From NCBI RefSeq assembly GCF_000165485.1, contig NC_014623.1:825501-889500 (forward strand): a stretch of DNA of 64,000 nucleotides, given 5' to 3'. Numbering within the stretch: position 1 is the first letter of the stretch; each line of letters begins with the position of its first letter. The stretch is from Stigmatella aurantiaca DW4/3-1 (lineage in GTDB: Bacteria > Myxococcota > Myxococcia > Myxococcales > Myxococcaceae). The position numbers and the translations under genes were made by a program. A model generated the notes under the pieces. It searched no databases. It worked only from the letters and a program-made list of their open reading frames with translations, and was not told where the DNA came from. Positions 36,806 to 45,259 of the stretch are shown here, one piece after another.

Positions 36806-37885
36806 TCAAGGTGCATCCGGACGAGCCGTCCACGAGCCGTACCACTGGCCGCCCTGAGGGTCTTCCGCGAAGGCCACGCCCTGAAGAATGCCGTCCTTCA
36901 GGACCGCGCGAAACCCCACCGAGGCTTCCAGGAAGGAGGGGTCCCGGATGGAGAAGGAGACGGTATCTGCCTCCACGCGAAGGCTGACCGACGCTTCGGC
37001 GGATTGGCTTTTCATCGTGAGGCGTGCGCGGCCAAAGACTTCGGCGCCTTGGGTCTCCAGGGAGAGGCTCAGGAGGGCTGGCGACATGCCCTGTGCCTTC
37101 GGGTAGAGGCTCAAGACGCCCCGCCATGACCCCGCGAGCCGAGCGGGCCCGAGGGGATCGCCTGGGGGAAGACCGGGAAGGACGGGGAGTGGCGGCAGGG
37201 GAGCCACTCGCTCGGGCAGCGGATCCGCGAGGGCTGCGTCGGAGCCCACCCGTTGCAGGTAGCGCGCGAGGTCTCCCGGCACAGGTGCGAAGGGCACTGG
37301 GACGTCCGGGCAGGGCTGACGGAAGATCGACGAGAACAGCACACAGGCGGACAGGTACGTCCCCGCGGGCGCGGGGTGGCTTCCGTCCTCGTCGTACAGC
37401 GCGAGCTCCGGCCGCTCGCGCCGCACGCGTTCCCAAGCCACACCGGCAGGGGCGAGGACGGCTCCCAGCTCGGAGGCAATGCGCGCGTAGGCATCCGTGA
37501 GCAGCCTCTGCGTGGGCAAGTCCTCCCGGCGCGACCAGGTCATATAGAAGAGGGGACGCGCGCCCACCGAGGTGACCTGGGCCGCGAGTTGGCGCGCGGC
37601 GGGGAAGAAGAGCGCCTCGGGATGCCCCAGGAACGCCACGCCATCGATGTGCATTCCGCCGAGCTGGCTTTGCTCCTGGAGCACCACGTACTGCCAGCCT
37701 CCCTCATGGATGCGCTGGGAGGCGATTCCCTGCCGCAGGTGAGAGCGCAGGGTGGCTCCGCCTGGAGCGATGGCCTCGGTGGTGAACGGTGTGCTGGGCA
37801 CCCAGTGCTTCGCAAAGGCCGCAAGCATCCCTGGGAGATCATTGACCGAGGTGTAGCTGTTTCCGATGAAGAGGACGCGGGTCAT
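36806..37885 (-). CDS. SGNH/GDSL-type hydrolase family protein
   Basis: The 359-residue protein begins VLFIGNSYTSVNDLP, the block I of SGNH hydrolases with the nucleophilic Ser in GNSYT. Later it has YVVLQEQSQLGG (block III-like Gln/Asn region) and YDEDGSHPAPAGTYL, which supplies the Asp-x-x-His pair of the triad. The last ~110 residues (from LAGSWRGVLSLYP) form a separate beta-rich domain of unknown role. There is no signal peptide. It may act on esters of carbohydrates or lipids; the substrate is unknown. It ends 86 bases before the large kinase gene on the same strand, so co-transcription is possible. Confidence 0.8.
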   Translation of the reverse strand: MTRVLFIGNSYTSVNDLPGMLAAFAKHWVPSTPFTTEAIAPGGATLRSHLRQGIASQRIHEGGWQYVVLQEQSQLGGMHIDGVAFLGHPEALFFPAARQLAAQVTSVGARPLFYMTWSRREDLPTQRLLTDAYARIASELGAVLAPAGVAWERVRRERPELALYDEDGSHPAPAGTYLSACVLFSSIFRQPCPDVPVPFAPVPGDLARYLQRVGSDAALADPLPERVAPLPPLPVLPGLPPGDPLGPARLAGSWRGVLSLYPKAQGMSPALLSLSLETQGAEVFGRARLTMKSQSAEASVSLRVEADTVSFSIRDPSFLEASVGFRAVLKDGILQGVAFAEDPQGGQWYGSWTARPDAP

Positions 37886-38145
37886 GGGGTTGTCGTCACC
37901 GGCCTTATCACCTCTGGCGACGATTCGGAGAGTGCAGGTCCCTCACGCTGGCGGTCGGTGCGGGCCTCGTGGTGCGTTCTCTACGCAATAGGGACACCAC
38001 GCTTTTCGGTCGTGAGTTCGTGGAGGGTGACGCGGAGTGGCGCGTTGACGGTGAGAGCCAGTGATGCTCGTGCTTTATCCTCTGCCAACGTCCGAGGGAG
38101 TGGCCAGCGGAAGCCAATGAGAAGCCCTGCCTGGGAGGTTGAAGC
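37886..38145. other. Intergenic, start of a decayed accessory segment
   Basis: These 260 bases hold no confident gene. A minus-strand frame ending LRVTLHELTTEKRGVPIA with a stop near 37981 reads like coding sequence and may be another remnant, but no family or start was found. From here to about 42080 base composition and reading frames are irregular compared with the genes to the left. Confidence 0.35.
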
Positions 38146-38806
38146 GTGCGGCGCACTCGCAAAGACTGGTGGCACAGCGTCTCAAGGCGTAGCGATGCAC
38201 TCTTGGTCCAGTTGTTCAAGGCCGACGCGCCATACACGGAGATCAAGCGCGCGGTGCTCGCGCAGGCGGAGGAGTTCAAGCGGGAGGCAAGACCCCGCCG
38301 AGCGGTTGCACGTCGATCGGCTGGCAATGCAGTGGATTGTCACGCAGGCATACGCGAGCGGGGCAGGGTTGGAAGAGTTCGGCCCGCTCTTGCTCCGTTG
38401 TCAGCGGCTCGGATACGCGGACATGTCCCATCGGATCAACGTGGCGTGTCTCTACGTCCAATCGTTGCCCCGCTTTCCCGAGAAGGCGCGGCAGGCATTC
38501 GCCATGTTGGACGGGGTAGAGCAGACGGACAGTCACGTCAGTGGGAAGAGTTACGGCCTCAAGATCATCGAGAGGGTGAACGAGCGCACCAAGGGCGCCA
38601 TCCAGCTCAACGAAGGCAGTGTCTATCCCGCCCTGAAGGCACTGGAGCGTGAGGGGCTTCTGCGTAGCTTCGATGGAGAGCCAATGCCAGAGCGGGGCGG
38701 GAGGCCGCGTCGCTACTACGAGATCACCGGAGAAGGCCTCCGGGTGGCGAACGAGCAGCGTGCCGCAGTCATTGGGCTTTGGGAGCCTGCGTGGGTGGGA
38801 GCATGA
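38146..38806 (+). pseudogene. Chimeric remnant: hypothetical myxobacterial protein joined to a PadR-type regulator
   Basis: GTG at 38146 opens RRTRKDWWHSVSRRSDALLV and AEIKRAV-like sequence of a soluble hypothetical protein. A frameshift near 38285 moves it to the frame reading AERLHVDRLAMQWIVTQAYA, ending in PEKARQAFAMLDGVEQ at about 38525. Directly after, the same frame becomes the winged helix of a PadR-family regulator: YGLKIIERVNERTKGAIQLN, EGSVYPALKALEREGLLRSF and GRPRRYYEITGEGL, with stop at 38806. The normal N-terminal third of PadR is missing. It looks like two genes fused by a deletion, with a separate frameshift. A functional product is unlikely, although the PadR wing is intact. 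Confidence 0.6.
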
Positions 38807-39090
38807 ATGGCTCGATCGTTGTGGTGGACGACCACGCTCTCGGCAAGGCACTCATGGATCATGATGCTGCTCAAGCGCGTTTTTACGACGCAGTTCGCAA
38901 GCGCAAGCATGATGGTGCTCGTGCAGATGCTGGCGCTCCAAGGCCCGGGCAGCGAACCATGGCAAGAGCAGAGCGTGCTCTCGACGTTCTTTCCGCGATA
39001 GTTCCGAGGCGTATCGCCAACGAGGAAATCGGCGATGCCATCGAATACATCCACAGAATGGTCAAGGCGAAGCGCCCTAAGTTTTTCATC
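38803..39090 (+). pseudogene. PadR-associated small gene, truncated by an IS4 remnant
   Basis: ATG at 38803 overlaps the PadR stop (ATGA). The product reads MNGSIVVVDDHALGK and then ARAERALDVLSAIVPRRIAN, EEIGDAIEYIHRMVKAKRP, which resembles small proteins encoded immediately behind PadR regulators in myxobacteria. These usually continue with a hydrophobic helix after the basic segment. Here, right after KAKRPKFFIG, the sequence becomes the reverse complement of a transposase fragment, so the C-terminus is lost at about 39090. The association with PadR is recalled knowledge and the truncation is seen directly. Confidence 0.45.
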
Positions 39091-39357
39091 GGCAGTCCCG
39101 AATGCGAGCAGCGCCGCTCGTGGATGGCCCAGCGTTCGCACCTCGCTGTGCGGAGCGGACTCCAGGCTTTGAAACATGCCTTCGATGCTGAGCAGCCGAA
39201 TGAGGGACTCCCCCTCCGCGGTAGGCTCATCCAGCCGCAGTTCGATTCGACGCAGCGTGAGTCTACGCCCACGGTCGTCCTCCATCTGGACCGTCTGCTC
39301 AAAGACGGCGCCCGTTTCCACACAGCCCACCTTCTTTCTCTTCCCCACCTCCGGCAA
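39091..39357 (-). mobile_element. IS4-family transposase remnant
   Basis: The minus strand reads VGKRKKVGCVETGAVFEQTV, DDRGRRLTLRRIELRLDEPT, then jumps from EGESLIRLL to SIEGMFQSLESAPHSEVRTL and GHPRAALLAFGTA. These are the conserved beta-strand and the catalytic-Glu region (the Y/W...R..IE..FQ motif) of IS4-type DDE transposases. About 15 residues between LIRLL and SIEG, including the second conserved block, are deleted. Both ends of the transposase are missing, and no terminal inverted repeats were seen. This is a dead fragment that marks an old insertion and rearrangement point. Confidence 0.75.
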
Positions 39358-39885
39358 GTCGCAGTCTCAAGGAACCTGTCTGCTTGTCGGACAGGCAGGA
39401 AGAGAACGCAAGCCGTGCTGGATGCTACGCGGGAACAGCCCGGTCAGCAGGGGGGGAAGTTTGTTGGGGTGCACTGATTGCCGTGCTGCGTTCCCCGTGT
39501 GGACTAGGCAGAACCGCAGAGGAGAACCTTCGACTTCGACGTGTGCGCCTGAGTGAGGTGTGGAGGCAGGGGGCGGATGCTGGTGTACGTGAAAGAGGCG
39601 GCAAGACCTGGCCAGAGAGCCCCCAGGCTACGGGGTGTCGCGGTTCAAGCCACCCGGGACAAGAGAGCCAAGCCCCTGCCGCGTACCTGTTGGGAGGGCG
39701 GCCAGGGCTGGCGTGTCCCCAAGGGGGGTGCGGCCTCTGGACAGGCCGGGCGCATGGCTCGGGCAGCCCCCATCCGCGACCCTCCTCGGCCACTCCGCTC
39801 CAGCCCTCACCCTCAACGGTGCTGCGCGGGAGATGAGGTCCGCGCGAGCGGCAGCGGTCTCCTGTCAGCCTCAGCGAGGCGTGCA
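39358..39885. other. Unassigned stretch, no recognisable gene
   Basis: About 530 bases have no frame with convincing coding character on either strand, and no repeat or hairpin of note was found. It lies between the IS4 remnant and a possible toxin tail and is probably degraded accessory DNA. Confidence 0.4.
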
Positions 39886-40080
39886 TGGTGGAACCGAGGG
39901 CCGTGGCACTGCTGTTCCCCCTCCGGGGCTCCGGGTTCCACGAGTTGAACCGCGGGGCCTTCAAGGCACTAGGGGGCTACAACAAGTTCGACGACACCCC
40001 GCGAGCCAATGGAGAGCCTGGACAAGATGGGCATCTCGCCGGGTGACAGGTAGGCCGCGCTCAAAGCCCACAAGGCTGGC
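39886..40080 (+). pseudogene. Possible C-terminal remnant of a polymorphic toxin
   Basis: One frame reads SGFHELNRGAFKALGGYNKF and DDTPRAN. A one-base shift then gives MESLDKMGISPGDR, a TAG, and AALKAHKAG with TGA at 40078-40080. The His-Leu-Asn element and the tail directly before a small gene with a good ribosome site resemble the ends of myxobacterial polymorphic toxins. There is no N-terminal part, and the frame is broken twice. No nuclease family is claimed. Confidence 0.35.
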
Positions 40081-40094
40081 TGAGAGGAAAAGAC

Positions 40095-40442
40095 ATGCAC
40101 CCCGAAAGACAGGTTCTCGGATTTCTCATTCGTGGCGCGCTGAGCGAAGAGCGCCTTCTCGAGAGTGTCGCCCGCGCGTTCAGCCTTGCCCCCGGAGGGG
40201 CATCGCGCTTCGACGTCGACAGCCCCGCCGGCGCAACCGTACTCGTCGAGACCACGCTTCGGCGCGCTGGCTTCCGTACGGATATCACCCTCTACGTCGA
40301 TGCCTCACGCGCCAGTGCGACCACCGGCCTCACCTCCCTGGAGGTGGCCCGCTCGTCTCCCTCCGCTCCCTGTAGGGATGTCCTGCTCGCCGCCCCACGA
40401 CTTCGTACCCTTGTGAAAACTGCTTTCCATGTGATTCCGTAA
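40095..40442 (+). CDS. Small hypothetical protein, possible orphan immunity protein
   Basis: AGAGGAAA precedes ATG at 40095. The 115-residue product (HPERQVLGFLIRGALSEERL, RFDVDSPAGATVLVETTLRR, GFRTDITLYVDA) looks like an authentic alpha/beta protein for its first ~75 residues. The end (ARSSPSAPCRDVLLAAPRLR) is less typical and may result from a frameshift. It lies 14 bases behind the possible toxin-tail remnant in the same direction, the usual place for an immunity gene. The family is unknown; the function is inferred only from position. Confidence 0.45.
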   Translation: MHPERQVLGFLIRGALSEERLLESVARAFSLAPGGASRFDVDSPAGATVLVETTLRRAGFRTDITLYVDASRASATTGLTSLEVARSSPSAPCRDVLLAAPRLRTLVKTAFHVIP

Positions 40443-40486
40443 AGCAGTGGCGGAGTCCTGTTTCCGCCGGCTTCTCGAGGGAACCC

Positions 40487-41659
40487 ATGCACGATGTTCG
40501 TCGAAGACTCGCCCTGGCCCTGTGGACCGGGGCATTCGCAACGCTGTTCTCCGCTCCCACCCGGGCGCAGTCATTGAGAGCGGACCAGTTGTTGGAGGCG
40601 CCGGGTGCCACCAGCACGGATTGGATTCGAGCCCTGCCGCCCGTCTCACGTGAGCGTCCTTCACGCGTGGCGCTCATCCGCCTCCCGGAAGATGACCTCG
40701 CCGGTCAGCGAGAGCGTGTGCAGCACGCCCTGGGGGCTCTCGCATGGCATGAGCTCTTCTACGGCTGGCACTTCTTCGAGTTGCCCGAGACGCTCGCTCC
40801 GATGTCGGTCCGAGCACTGTTACTCCACGGTCGCCGTGGTGGACACGCAAGCCGACCTGGGTCACGTGGCCCGGCCGACGTTCTCCTGGCAGGCCACGCA
40901 GGACGCCACGGGCGTCACGTACCAGCAACTGCGCCTCGATGGCAGAGCCGCCATCACCCTGGGGGGAGCGTCACCTCCTACGTCCCCACCGCCAACCTGT
41001 CACCGGGCGTCCACGTCGTGACCGTCACCGCATGTGACCGCTTTGACCACTGCTGGACGACACCGGCCCGCTCGGTCCAGGCCGTCGGAACGCAGCCCAC
41101 CGCCCCGGTGCCCCTGGCTCCCACGGGAGGCAACTCCATCGCCACCGCGCGACCTGAGTTCTCCTGGGCCCCGGCCACGGACGACGTGGGCATCACGGCG
41201 TATGTCCTGGAATGGAGCGGGGGCACGCCGGTGACGCTCGCGGGGACGGTGACGCGGTACACGCCCTCGACGAACCTTGCCGAGGGCACTCACTCCTGGC
41301 GGGTCTCCGCCTGCGACGCCAGCGCGCAGTGCACGAGCAGCGGCTGGGCGTCCTTCTCCGTGGACCTCCAGGCGCCGACCGCGCCCTTCCTCATGGCGCC
41401 GTCCCCCGGGGAAGTCGTGTGGGAGAACCCGCTCTACATCTTCGAGTGGGTGCACTCCTACGACGAGCAGCATTACGTCCAGTACACGGTGGTCATCGAT
41501 GACCAGGAGCACGAGGTCCCCGACTCGAACTCGAGGCTCTACCTGGAGGAGTTCCTGGACTCCGTCGAGCACACCTGGTTCGTGAGGGCATGCGACCTGG
41601 CGGGAAACTGCACGGACTCGCCCAGCCAGACGTTCACCATCCGGCCCTACATCAAATGA
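40487..41659 (+). CDS. Secreted protein with three tandem Ig/FN3-like repeats (two frameshifts)
   Basis: The protein starts with a signal peptide (ALALWTGAFATLFSAPTRAQ). Three ~95-residue units follow, each beginning RPxFSW or similar and ending with a Cys: FSWQATQDATGVTYQQLRLD...VTACDRFDHC, FSWAPATDDVGITAYVLEWS...VSACDASAQC, and YIFEWVHSYDEQHYVQYTVV...VRACDLAGNC. The first unit is in another frame between about 40820 and 40961. The second shift falls in a G6 run (CTGGGGGGAGC); seven G's give TLGGSVTSYVP. The two shifts compensate, so ends are in frame. The protein is probably an exported adhesin-like or binding protein, either damaged or mis-sequenced. Confidence 0.6.
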   Translation: MHDVRRRLALALWTGAFATLFSAPTRAQSLRADQLLEAPGATSTDWIRALPPVSRERPSRVALIRLPEDDLAGQRERVQHALGALAWHELFYGWHFFELPETLAPMSVRALLLHGRRGGHASRPGSRGPADVLLAGHAGRHGRHVPATAPRWQSRHHPGGSVTSYVPTANLSPGVHVVTVTACDRFDHCWTTPARSVQAVGTQPTAPVPLAPTGGNSIATARPEFSWAPATDDVGITAYVLEWSGGTPVTLAGTVTRYTPSTNLAEGTHSWRVSACDASAQCTSSGWASFSVDLQAPTAPFLMAPSPGEVVWENPLYIFEWVHSYDEQHYVQYTVVIDDQEHEVPDSNSRLYLEEFLDSVEHTWFVRACDLAGNCTDSPSQTFTIRPYIK

Positions 41660-41713
41660 GGAGGTGCTCAGCACGGCCGAGCGCGGCCCCGGCGAATTGA
41701 GCGGCCCATCCAC

Positions 41714-41860
41714 CTACGAGCCCACGGCGAAGACGAGTGTTCCCGTGTCACACGAGGCGCCCACGGTGGCACAGATGGGCGCGAGGCGCGTCGAGCCGTA
41801 GGTGGCGAGGCCTGAGAAGTTCTCGATCCAATTCAGGGTTTCCGAGTTGCTCTGGCGTGG
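41714..41860 (-). pseudogene. C-terminal remnant of a secreted protein
   Basis: In the 420-base gap 41660-42079 the minus strand contains a readable tail, SNSETLNWIENFSGLATYGS then TRLAPICATVGASCDTGTLV and a TAG stop at 41714. Two cysteines and the composition suggest an exported protein. No start or upstream domain remains, since the frame is closed further right. The rest of the gap (41861-42079) shows no gene. Confidence 0.35.
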
Positions 41861-42079
41861 AGCATGCCCAAGGCGTCATTGAGCCAGAGGTGCTCTTGGG
41901 GTTTCGCGAAGCCTCCCAGAGACCGCTGTCGTTGGCGTATTGTTTTGACTCCTATCGCGTGGGCTATCCTGCACTTGCGGACCCTAACGCAACGGCGCTC
42001 CAGGCTGGCTGACGCTGACCGATCTTGTCCTCGGATGGCAGCTACAGGATGTGTAGAATCTTGAGACTGGGATCATTTC

Positions 42080-43039
42080 TTAGGGGAATGTAATCCCTGG
42101 GAAGGCGATGCTTCTTGTTCCCTCTCTGTCCCATAACTTGAGGGTGAAGGGGCCTTGGGCTTCCTCTTTCGTTGCTTTCGCTTCGATGAGCACGCGTTGT
42201 TCGAGTGCTCCCTCGTCAAGAGACTCTTGGTGGCGGACCGAAAGCACATGCAAGGAGTGTGTTCCGGTGCCAGCCAACGCTGCGTCGTCAATCTTCCAAC
42301 CTGGCTCATTCGTGAGAGGACGTAGCCATAACTCCACGGCGACCCGCTGACTGGATCGATAGGTGACGATGGAGCGCGCCTCGAAAAGTCCTCCTGGCGA
42401 GGAGGGCGAGCTTCTCTTCGAGAAGGTCTTGGCGGAGATCCCTCTGGGATCCATCAATCCGGCGTTCAGTAAAGCAACCAATCCATTCGGCTCCCGAGCG
42501 CCTGAGAGGATCCGCATGTTTTCTTCGCGGCATTGGCGAAGCTGGAGATCCTTGTCCGCCAGCTCTTGTTGACAAGACTCCACGGTGCGTTTTTGCCTGA
42601 ACACTTCCACCAAAGCCTCTGCTTGAGCGGGATGCACCGCGAGCCAGAAGGCCGCACCCATGGGCGCCGAGTTCCCCTTGAAACGCAGCGTCAGCCGCAA
42701 GCGTTCTCCGGACAGGACTTTCACTGAGGGGATCAGCCTCAGGGTGCTATCGCTGATCTCAATCCGGGTGAACCGCTCGGCCCCTTCCACCGTCACTGTT
42801 TGCCGCGCGATCTCCTCGTCAAAAACAAATGTTGTGGAGAGTTCAGGACTGATGCACACGTCCATGACATCCAGCGTGGGTCTGGCTGGCAGCTCGATAC
42901 GGCGGACCCCCGATTGACAGGGAGCGCCTCTGAGTTGAGCCATTGCGGTGGTTCCTGGCAAGAGGACCCACAGCCATGTCAGCAGCAGGCTGAGCCGGAA
43001 GTCTGGCGCCAGGCAAAACGTTTTGGAGCGGTTACTCAA
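42080..43039 (-). CDS. DUF2381-family protein paired with a Ser/Thr kinase
   Basis: The ~319-residue exported protein of a myxobacteria-specific paralogous family has a signal peptide (LSLLLTWLWVLLPGTTAMAQ). A beta-rich N-terminal domain follows (VDVCISPELSTTFVFDEEI, RIEISDSTLRLIPSVKVLSG, RLTLRFKGNSAPMGAAFWLA), then a short coiled coil (VESCQQELADKDLQLRQCRE) and a C-terminal beta domain. No ATG is available before the signal peptide. TTG at 43039 overlaps the kinase stop by eight bases and is the best start. These proteins are typically encoded immediately after a Ser/Thr kinase, as here. The function is unknown; they probably act in the periplasm or envelope. Confidence 0.75.
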   Translation of the reverse strand: MSNRSKTFCLAPDFRLSLLLTWLWVLLPGTTAMAQLRGAPCQSGVRRIELPARPTLDVMDVCISPELSTTFVFDEEIARQTVTVEGAERFTRIEISDSTLRLIPSVKVLSGERLRLTLRFKGNSAPMGAAFWLAVHPAQAEALVEVFRQKRTVESCQQELADKDLQLRQCREENMRILSGAREPNGLVALLNAGLMDPRGISAKTFSKRSSPSSPGGLFEARSIVTYRSSQRVAVELWLRPLTNEPGWKIDDAALAGTGTHSLHVLSVRHQESLDEGALEQRVLIEAKATKEEAQGPFTLKLWDREGTRSIAFPGITFP

Positions 43040-44867
43040 AGCGATCGACAAACATGACCGCTCCCGAGTGATAGACCTTGACGGCCGTTTCCGAGGACTC
43101 TGGCTCTCGTTCCAATCCACGGTTGACACCGATGTCCACCAGTTCCATGCAAACAGGGAGGGGAGGCCCGCCGGAGGCCAGGACCAATGACGTGTATCGG
43201 CCGTAGACACGGTCCCCCACCAAGAGACGGCCGGAGACGAAGCTCTTGCCCGGCACGGTGGGATACCGTCTCGTGATGAGCACCGTGGACGGTCCCTCTT
43301 TGACCAAGACATTCTCTCGCTTCTCTCCCTTTCTGGGAACGATCATGCTCACGTGGAGGTAATCCCCTTCCTCGAAGCCGAGGTCGCTCATGGTCTGGAG
43401 GGCGCCAGGGGGGCACTCCTCGGGTGGAGGCATGGGCCGGGTAGCGGGTGAACCCCCCGCGCAGGCCAGGCCCACGCACAGGGGGAGCACCTTGGACAGC
43501 TTGGGATAGGAAGTGGAGCCGGAGAGTGGATTCACGCGCGGGTCGTCCTTGTCTAGCGCTGCCGGAGCGGCGGGCGCGGAGATAGGGGCCTCGAACGGCG
43601 CCGCGCCGGTTCCAGCATCCGGCGATGGAGGGACTCGCGCTATTTCCTGGTCACCTTCGCCTACCTGCCGGGTTGGGGTGAGGAGGGCCAGGCTCCCTCC
43701 CACGGCGATGGCCAGGACGAGCCCCCGGAGGCCCCAATGCTTCTTCCGGTTCACGGGAACGCGTGAAGAGAGATGGGGGGCGGAGGCCACCGCGTCGTTT
43801 TGGGAAGGCCCCCCTTCTCGCAAGCGGTGCTTCTTTTGCAGTTGCTGCCACATCCAGGCCCGTTCCCGGGGATTTCCCGCGCGCCTGCGGCGCAGCACCC
43901 CCTGGGGCTTGGGCGCCTTCTTTTTCGCGTCGGACAGGGGCTCGTCCCACTCGGCTCCTCCTTCCGAGGAAGCCTTCTCCAGCGCTTCCGCCACCTCCCG
44001 GGCGTGGGCGTGCCGGTTCTCCGGCTGCTTGGCCAACAGCCGGTGCACGATGGCCGCCAGGGCCTCGGGCACGCGCGGATTGGCTTCGCGGGCGCTGCGG
44101 GCAGGCTGGGTGGAGACCGCCAGCCAGAACATGTCCCGGGGCAGATGCGTGGAGAACGGGTACTGCCCCGTCAGCACCCGGTAGGCCATGACGCCCAGCG
44201 AGTACAGGTCATCCGCCGGGCCTGCCTTGTAGTGGGCCTCCGGGGTGGTGGCGTGGAGCTGGGCGAACGCCATGGCCTCGGGGCTCAGGTACACCTCGGT
44301 GCCAGGGGGCAACACGTGGGTGGTGAGCGGGGTGGCCCCCTCGTAATCGCCCGCGCCCAGGTCCATCAGCACCAACTGCTTGCCATCGGGGCGCACCAGC
44401 GTGTTGCCGCCCTTCACGTCCCGGTGCACGGCGTGTTGCCGGTGCACCGCCTCCAGTGCCCAGGCCGTCTGGATCAGCAACCGGGTGACTTGTCGGGCAG
44501 TCGGACAGGTTTGGCGCGCCCACTCGTACAGGGGCAGCCCCTCCACGTACTCCATCACCAGATAGGGAAAGCGCTCCGCTCCGCCTACCCACTGGCCCGC
44601 GGCCCGCAGCTTCACCACGCCTGGGTGCTTCACCCGCTGCAAGAGCTTGCCCTCGCGCACCAGCCGCGGGTCCCCGGGACACGTCGCCAGCTTCAACGCG
44701 TAGTGCCGCCCCCAGCGCCTGACGAGGTACACCGTCCCGTTTCCGCCCTGGCCCAGCGGACGCACCACGCGCCACGGGCCTACGCGGCGCCCTTGGGGCA
44801 AGGCGTCAGGGGGAGTGGGGCCTTCGGGGGGCTTTGCCCGGGGGAGCAAGGCCCGTAGCAGGTCCAT
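43032..44867 (-). CDS. Membrane-anchored Ser/Thr protein kinase
   Basis: ATG at 44867 follows a perfect AAGGAGG. The 611-residue protein has a cytoplasmic kinase domain (about residues 30-300): LGQGGNGTVYLVRRWGRHYALKL, HRDVKGGNTLV and MDLGAGDYEG (DLG in place of DFG), with PEAMAF in place of APE. An Arg/Lys-rich juxtamembrane segment and one membrane helix (GLRGLVLAIAVGGSLALL, about 400-420) follow. The ~190-residue extracytoplasmic part has a predicted beta domain (DYLHVSMIVPRKGEKRENVL, YGRYTSLVLASGGPP). The last codons overlap the DUF2381 gene, so the pair should be co-translated. The external domain probably senses an envelope signal (inference). Confidence 0.93.
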   Translation of the reverse strand: MDLLRALLPRAKPPEGPTPPDALPQGRRVGPWRVVRPLGQGGNGTVYLVRRWGRHYALKLATCPGDPRLVREGKLLQRVKHPGVVKLRAAGQWVGGAERFPYLVMEYVEGLPLYEWARQTCPTARQVTRLLIQTAWALEAVHRQHAVHRDVKGGNTLVRPDGKQLVLMDLGAGDYEGATPLTTHVLPPGTEVYLSPEAMAFAQLHATTPEAHYKAGPADDLYSLGVMAYRVLTGQYPFSTHLPRDMFWLAVSTQPARSAREANPRVPEALAAIVHRLLAKQPENRHAHAREVAEALEKASSEGGAEWDEPLSDAKKKAPKPQGVLRRRRAGNPRERAWMWQQLQKKHRLREGGPSQNDAVASAPHLSSRVPVNRKKHWGLRGLVLAIAVGGSLALLTPTRQVGEGDQEIARVPPSPDAGTGAAPFEAPISAPAAPAALDKDDPRVNPLSGSTSYPKLSKVLPLCVGLACAGGSPATRPMPPPEECPPGALQTMSDLGFEEGDYLHVSMIVPRKGEKRENVLVKEGPSTVLITRRYPTVPGKSFVSGRLLVGDRVYGRYTSLVLASGGPPLPVCMELVDIGVNRGLEREPESSETAVKVYHSGAVMFVDRFE

Positions 44868-44965
44868 GGTCGAATCCTCCTTGGTACCTCCCCAGCCTAC
44901 CACCCTACCCATGAGGTTCCTATCTTCTGGTCCTGGGGTGTGATTCCGTCCGGCCAGGAGCGCAG

Positions 44966-45178
44966 ATGAACCCTCTGGACCTCATTCCCGACGTGCGAGA
45001 CGGGCTCACGCGCGCCGAGCGCATCGTCCTCGTGACGCTGCACCGTTTGGCGCAAGAGCGCCCGGGACGCTCCGTTCCCTCGGCCATGCTCTATGGACAC
45101 GTGGTCGAACAGATCGACCTGAGCCCGGGCGAGTTTCAGGCGCTCTTGGCCCGGCTTACCGGCCGCCGCAGTCCGTGA
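44966..45178 (+). CDS. Small conserved hypothetical protein
   Basis: CAGGAG precedes ATG at 44966. The 70-residue product (MNPLDLIPDVRDGLTRAERI, VLVTLHRLAQERPGRSVPSA, MLYGHVVEQIDLSPGEFQAL) is well formed and helical, with a pattern suggestive of a winged or simple helix-turn-helix. It resembles small proteins found in other Cystobacterineae. It is divergent from the kinase and upstream of the AT-rich AAA/DUF4276 island, but its high-GC codon use matches the host rather than the island. The function is unknown. Confidence 0.6.
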   Translation: MNPLDLIPDVRDGLTRAERIVLVTLHRLAQERPGRSVPSAMLYGHVVEQIDLSPGEFQALLARLTGRRSP

Positions 45179-45259
45179 CGGGCGATTGCGAGGGGCAAGC
45201 TGTCCGCGCGCGAGCACTTTTACCCCCGCCAGAGGTCATGAGGTTAGGATGTGCGCCGC

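Noticed and set aside
38716..39357. A single 213-residue minus-strand gene
   Set aside because: Only the first ~89 residues match a transposase; the rest is antisense to the PadR companion, so it is a remnant and not a gene.
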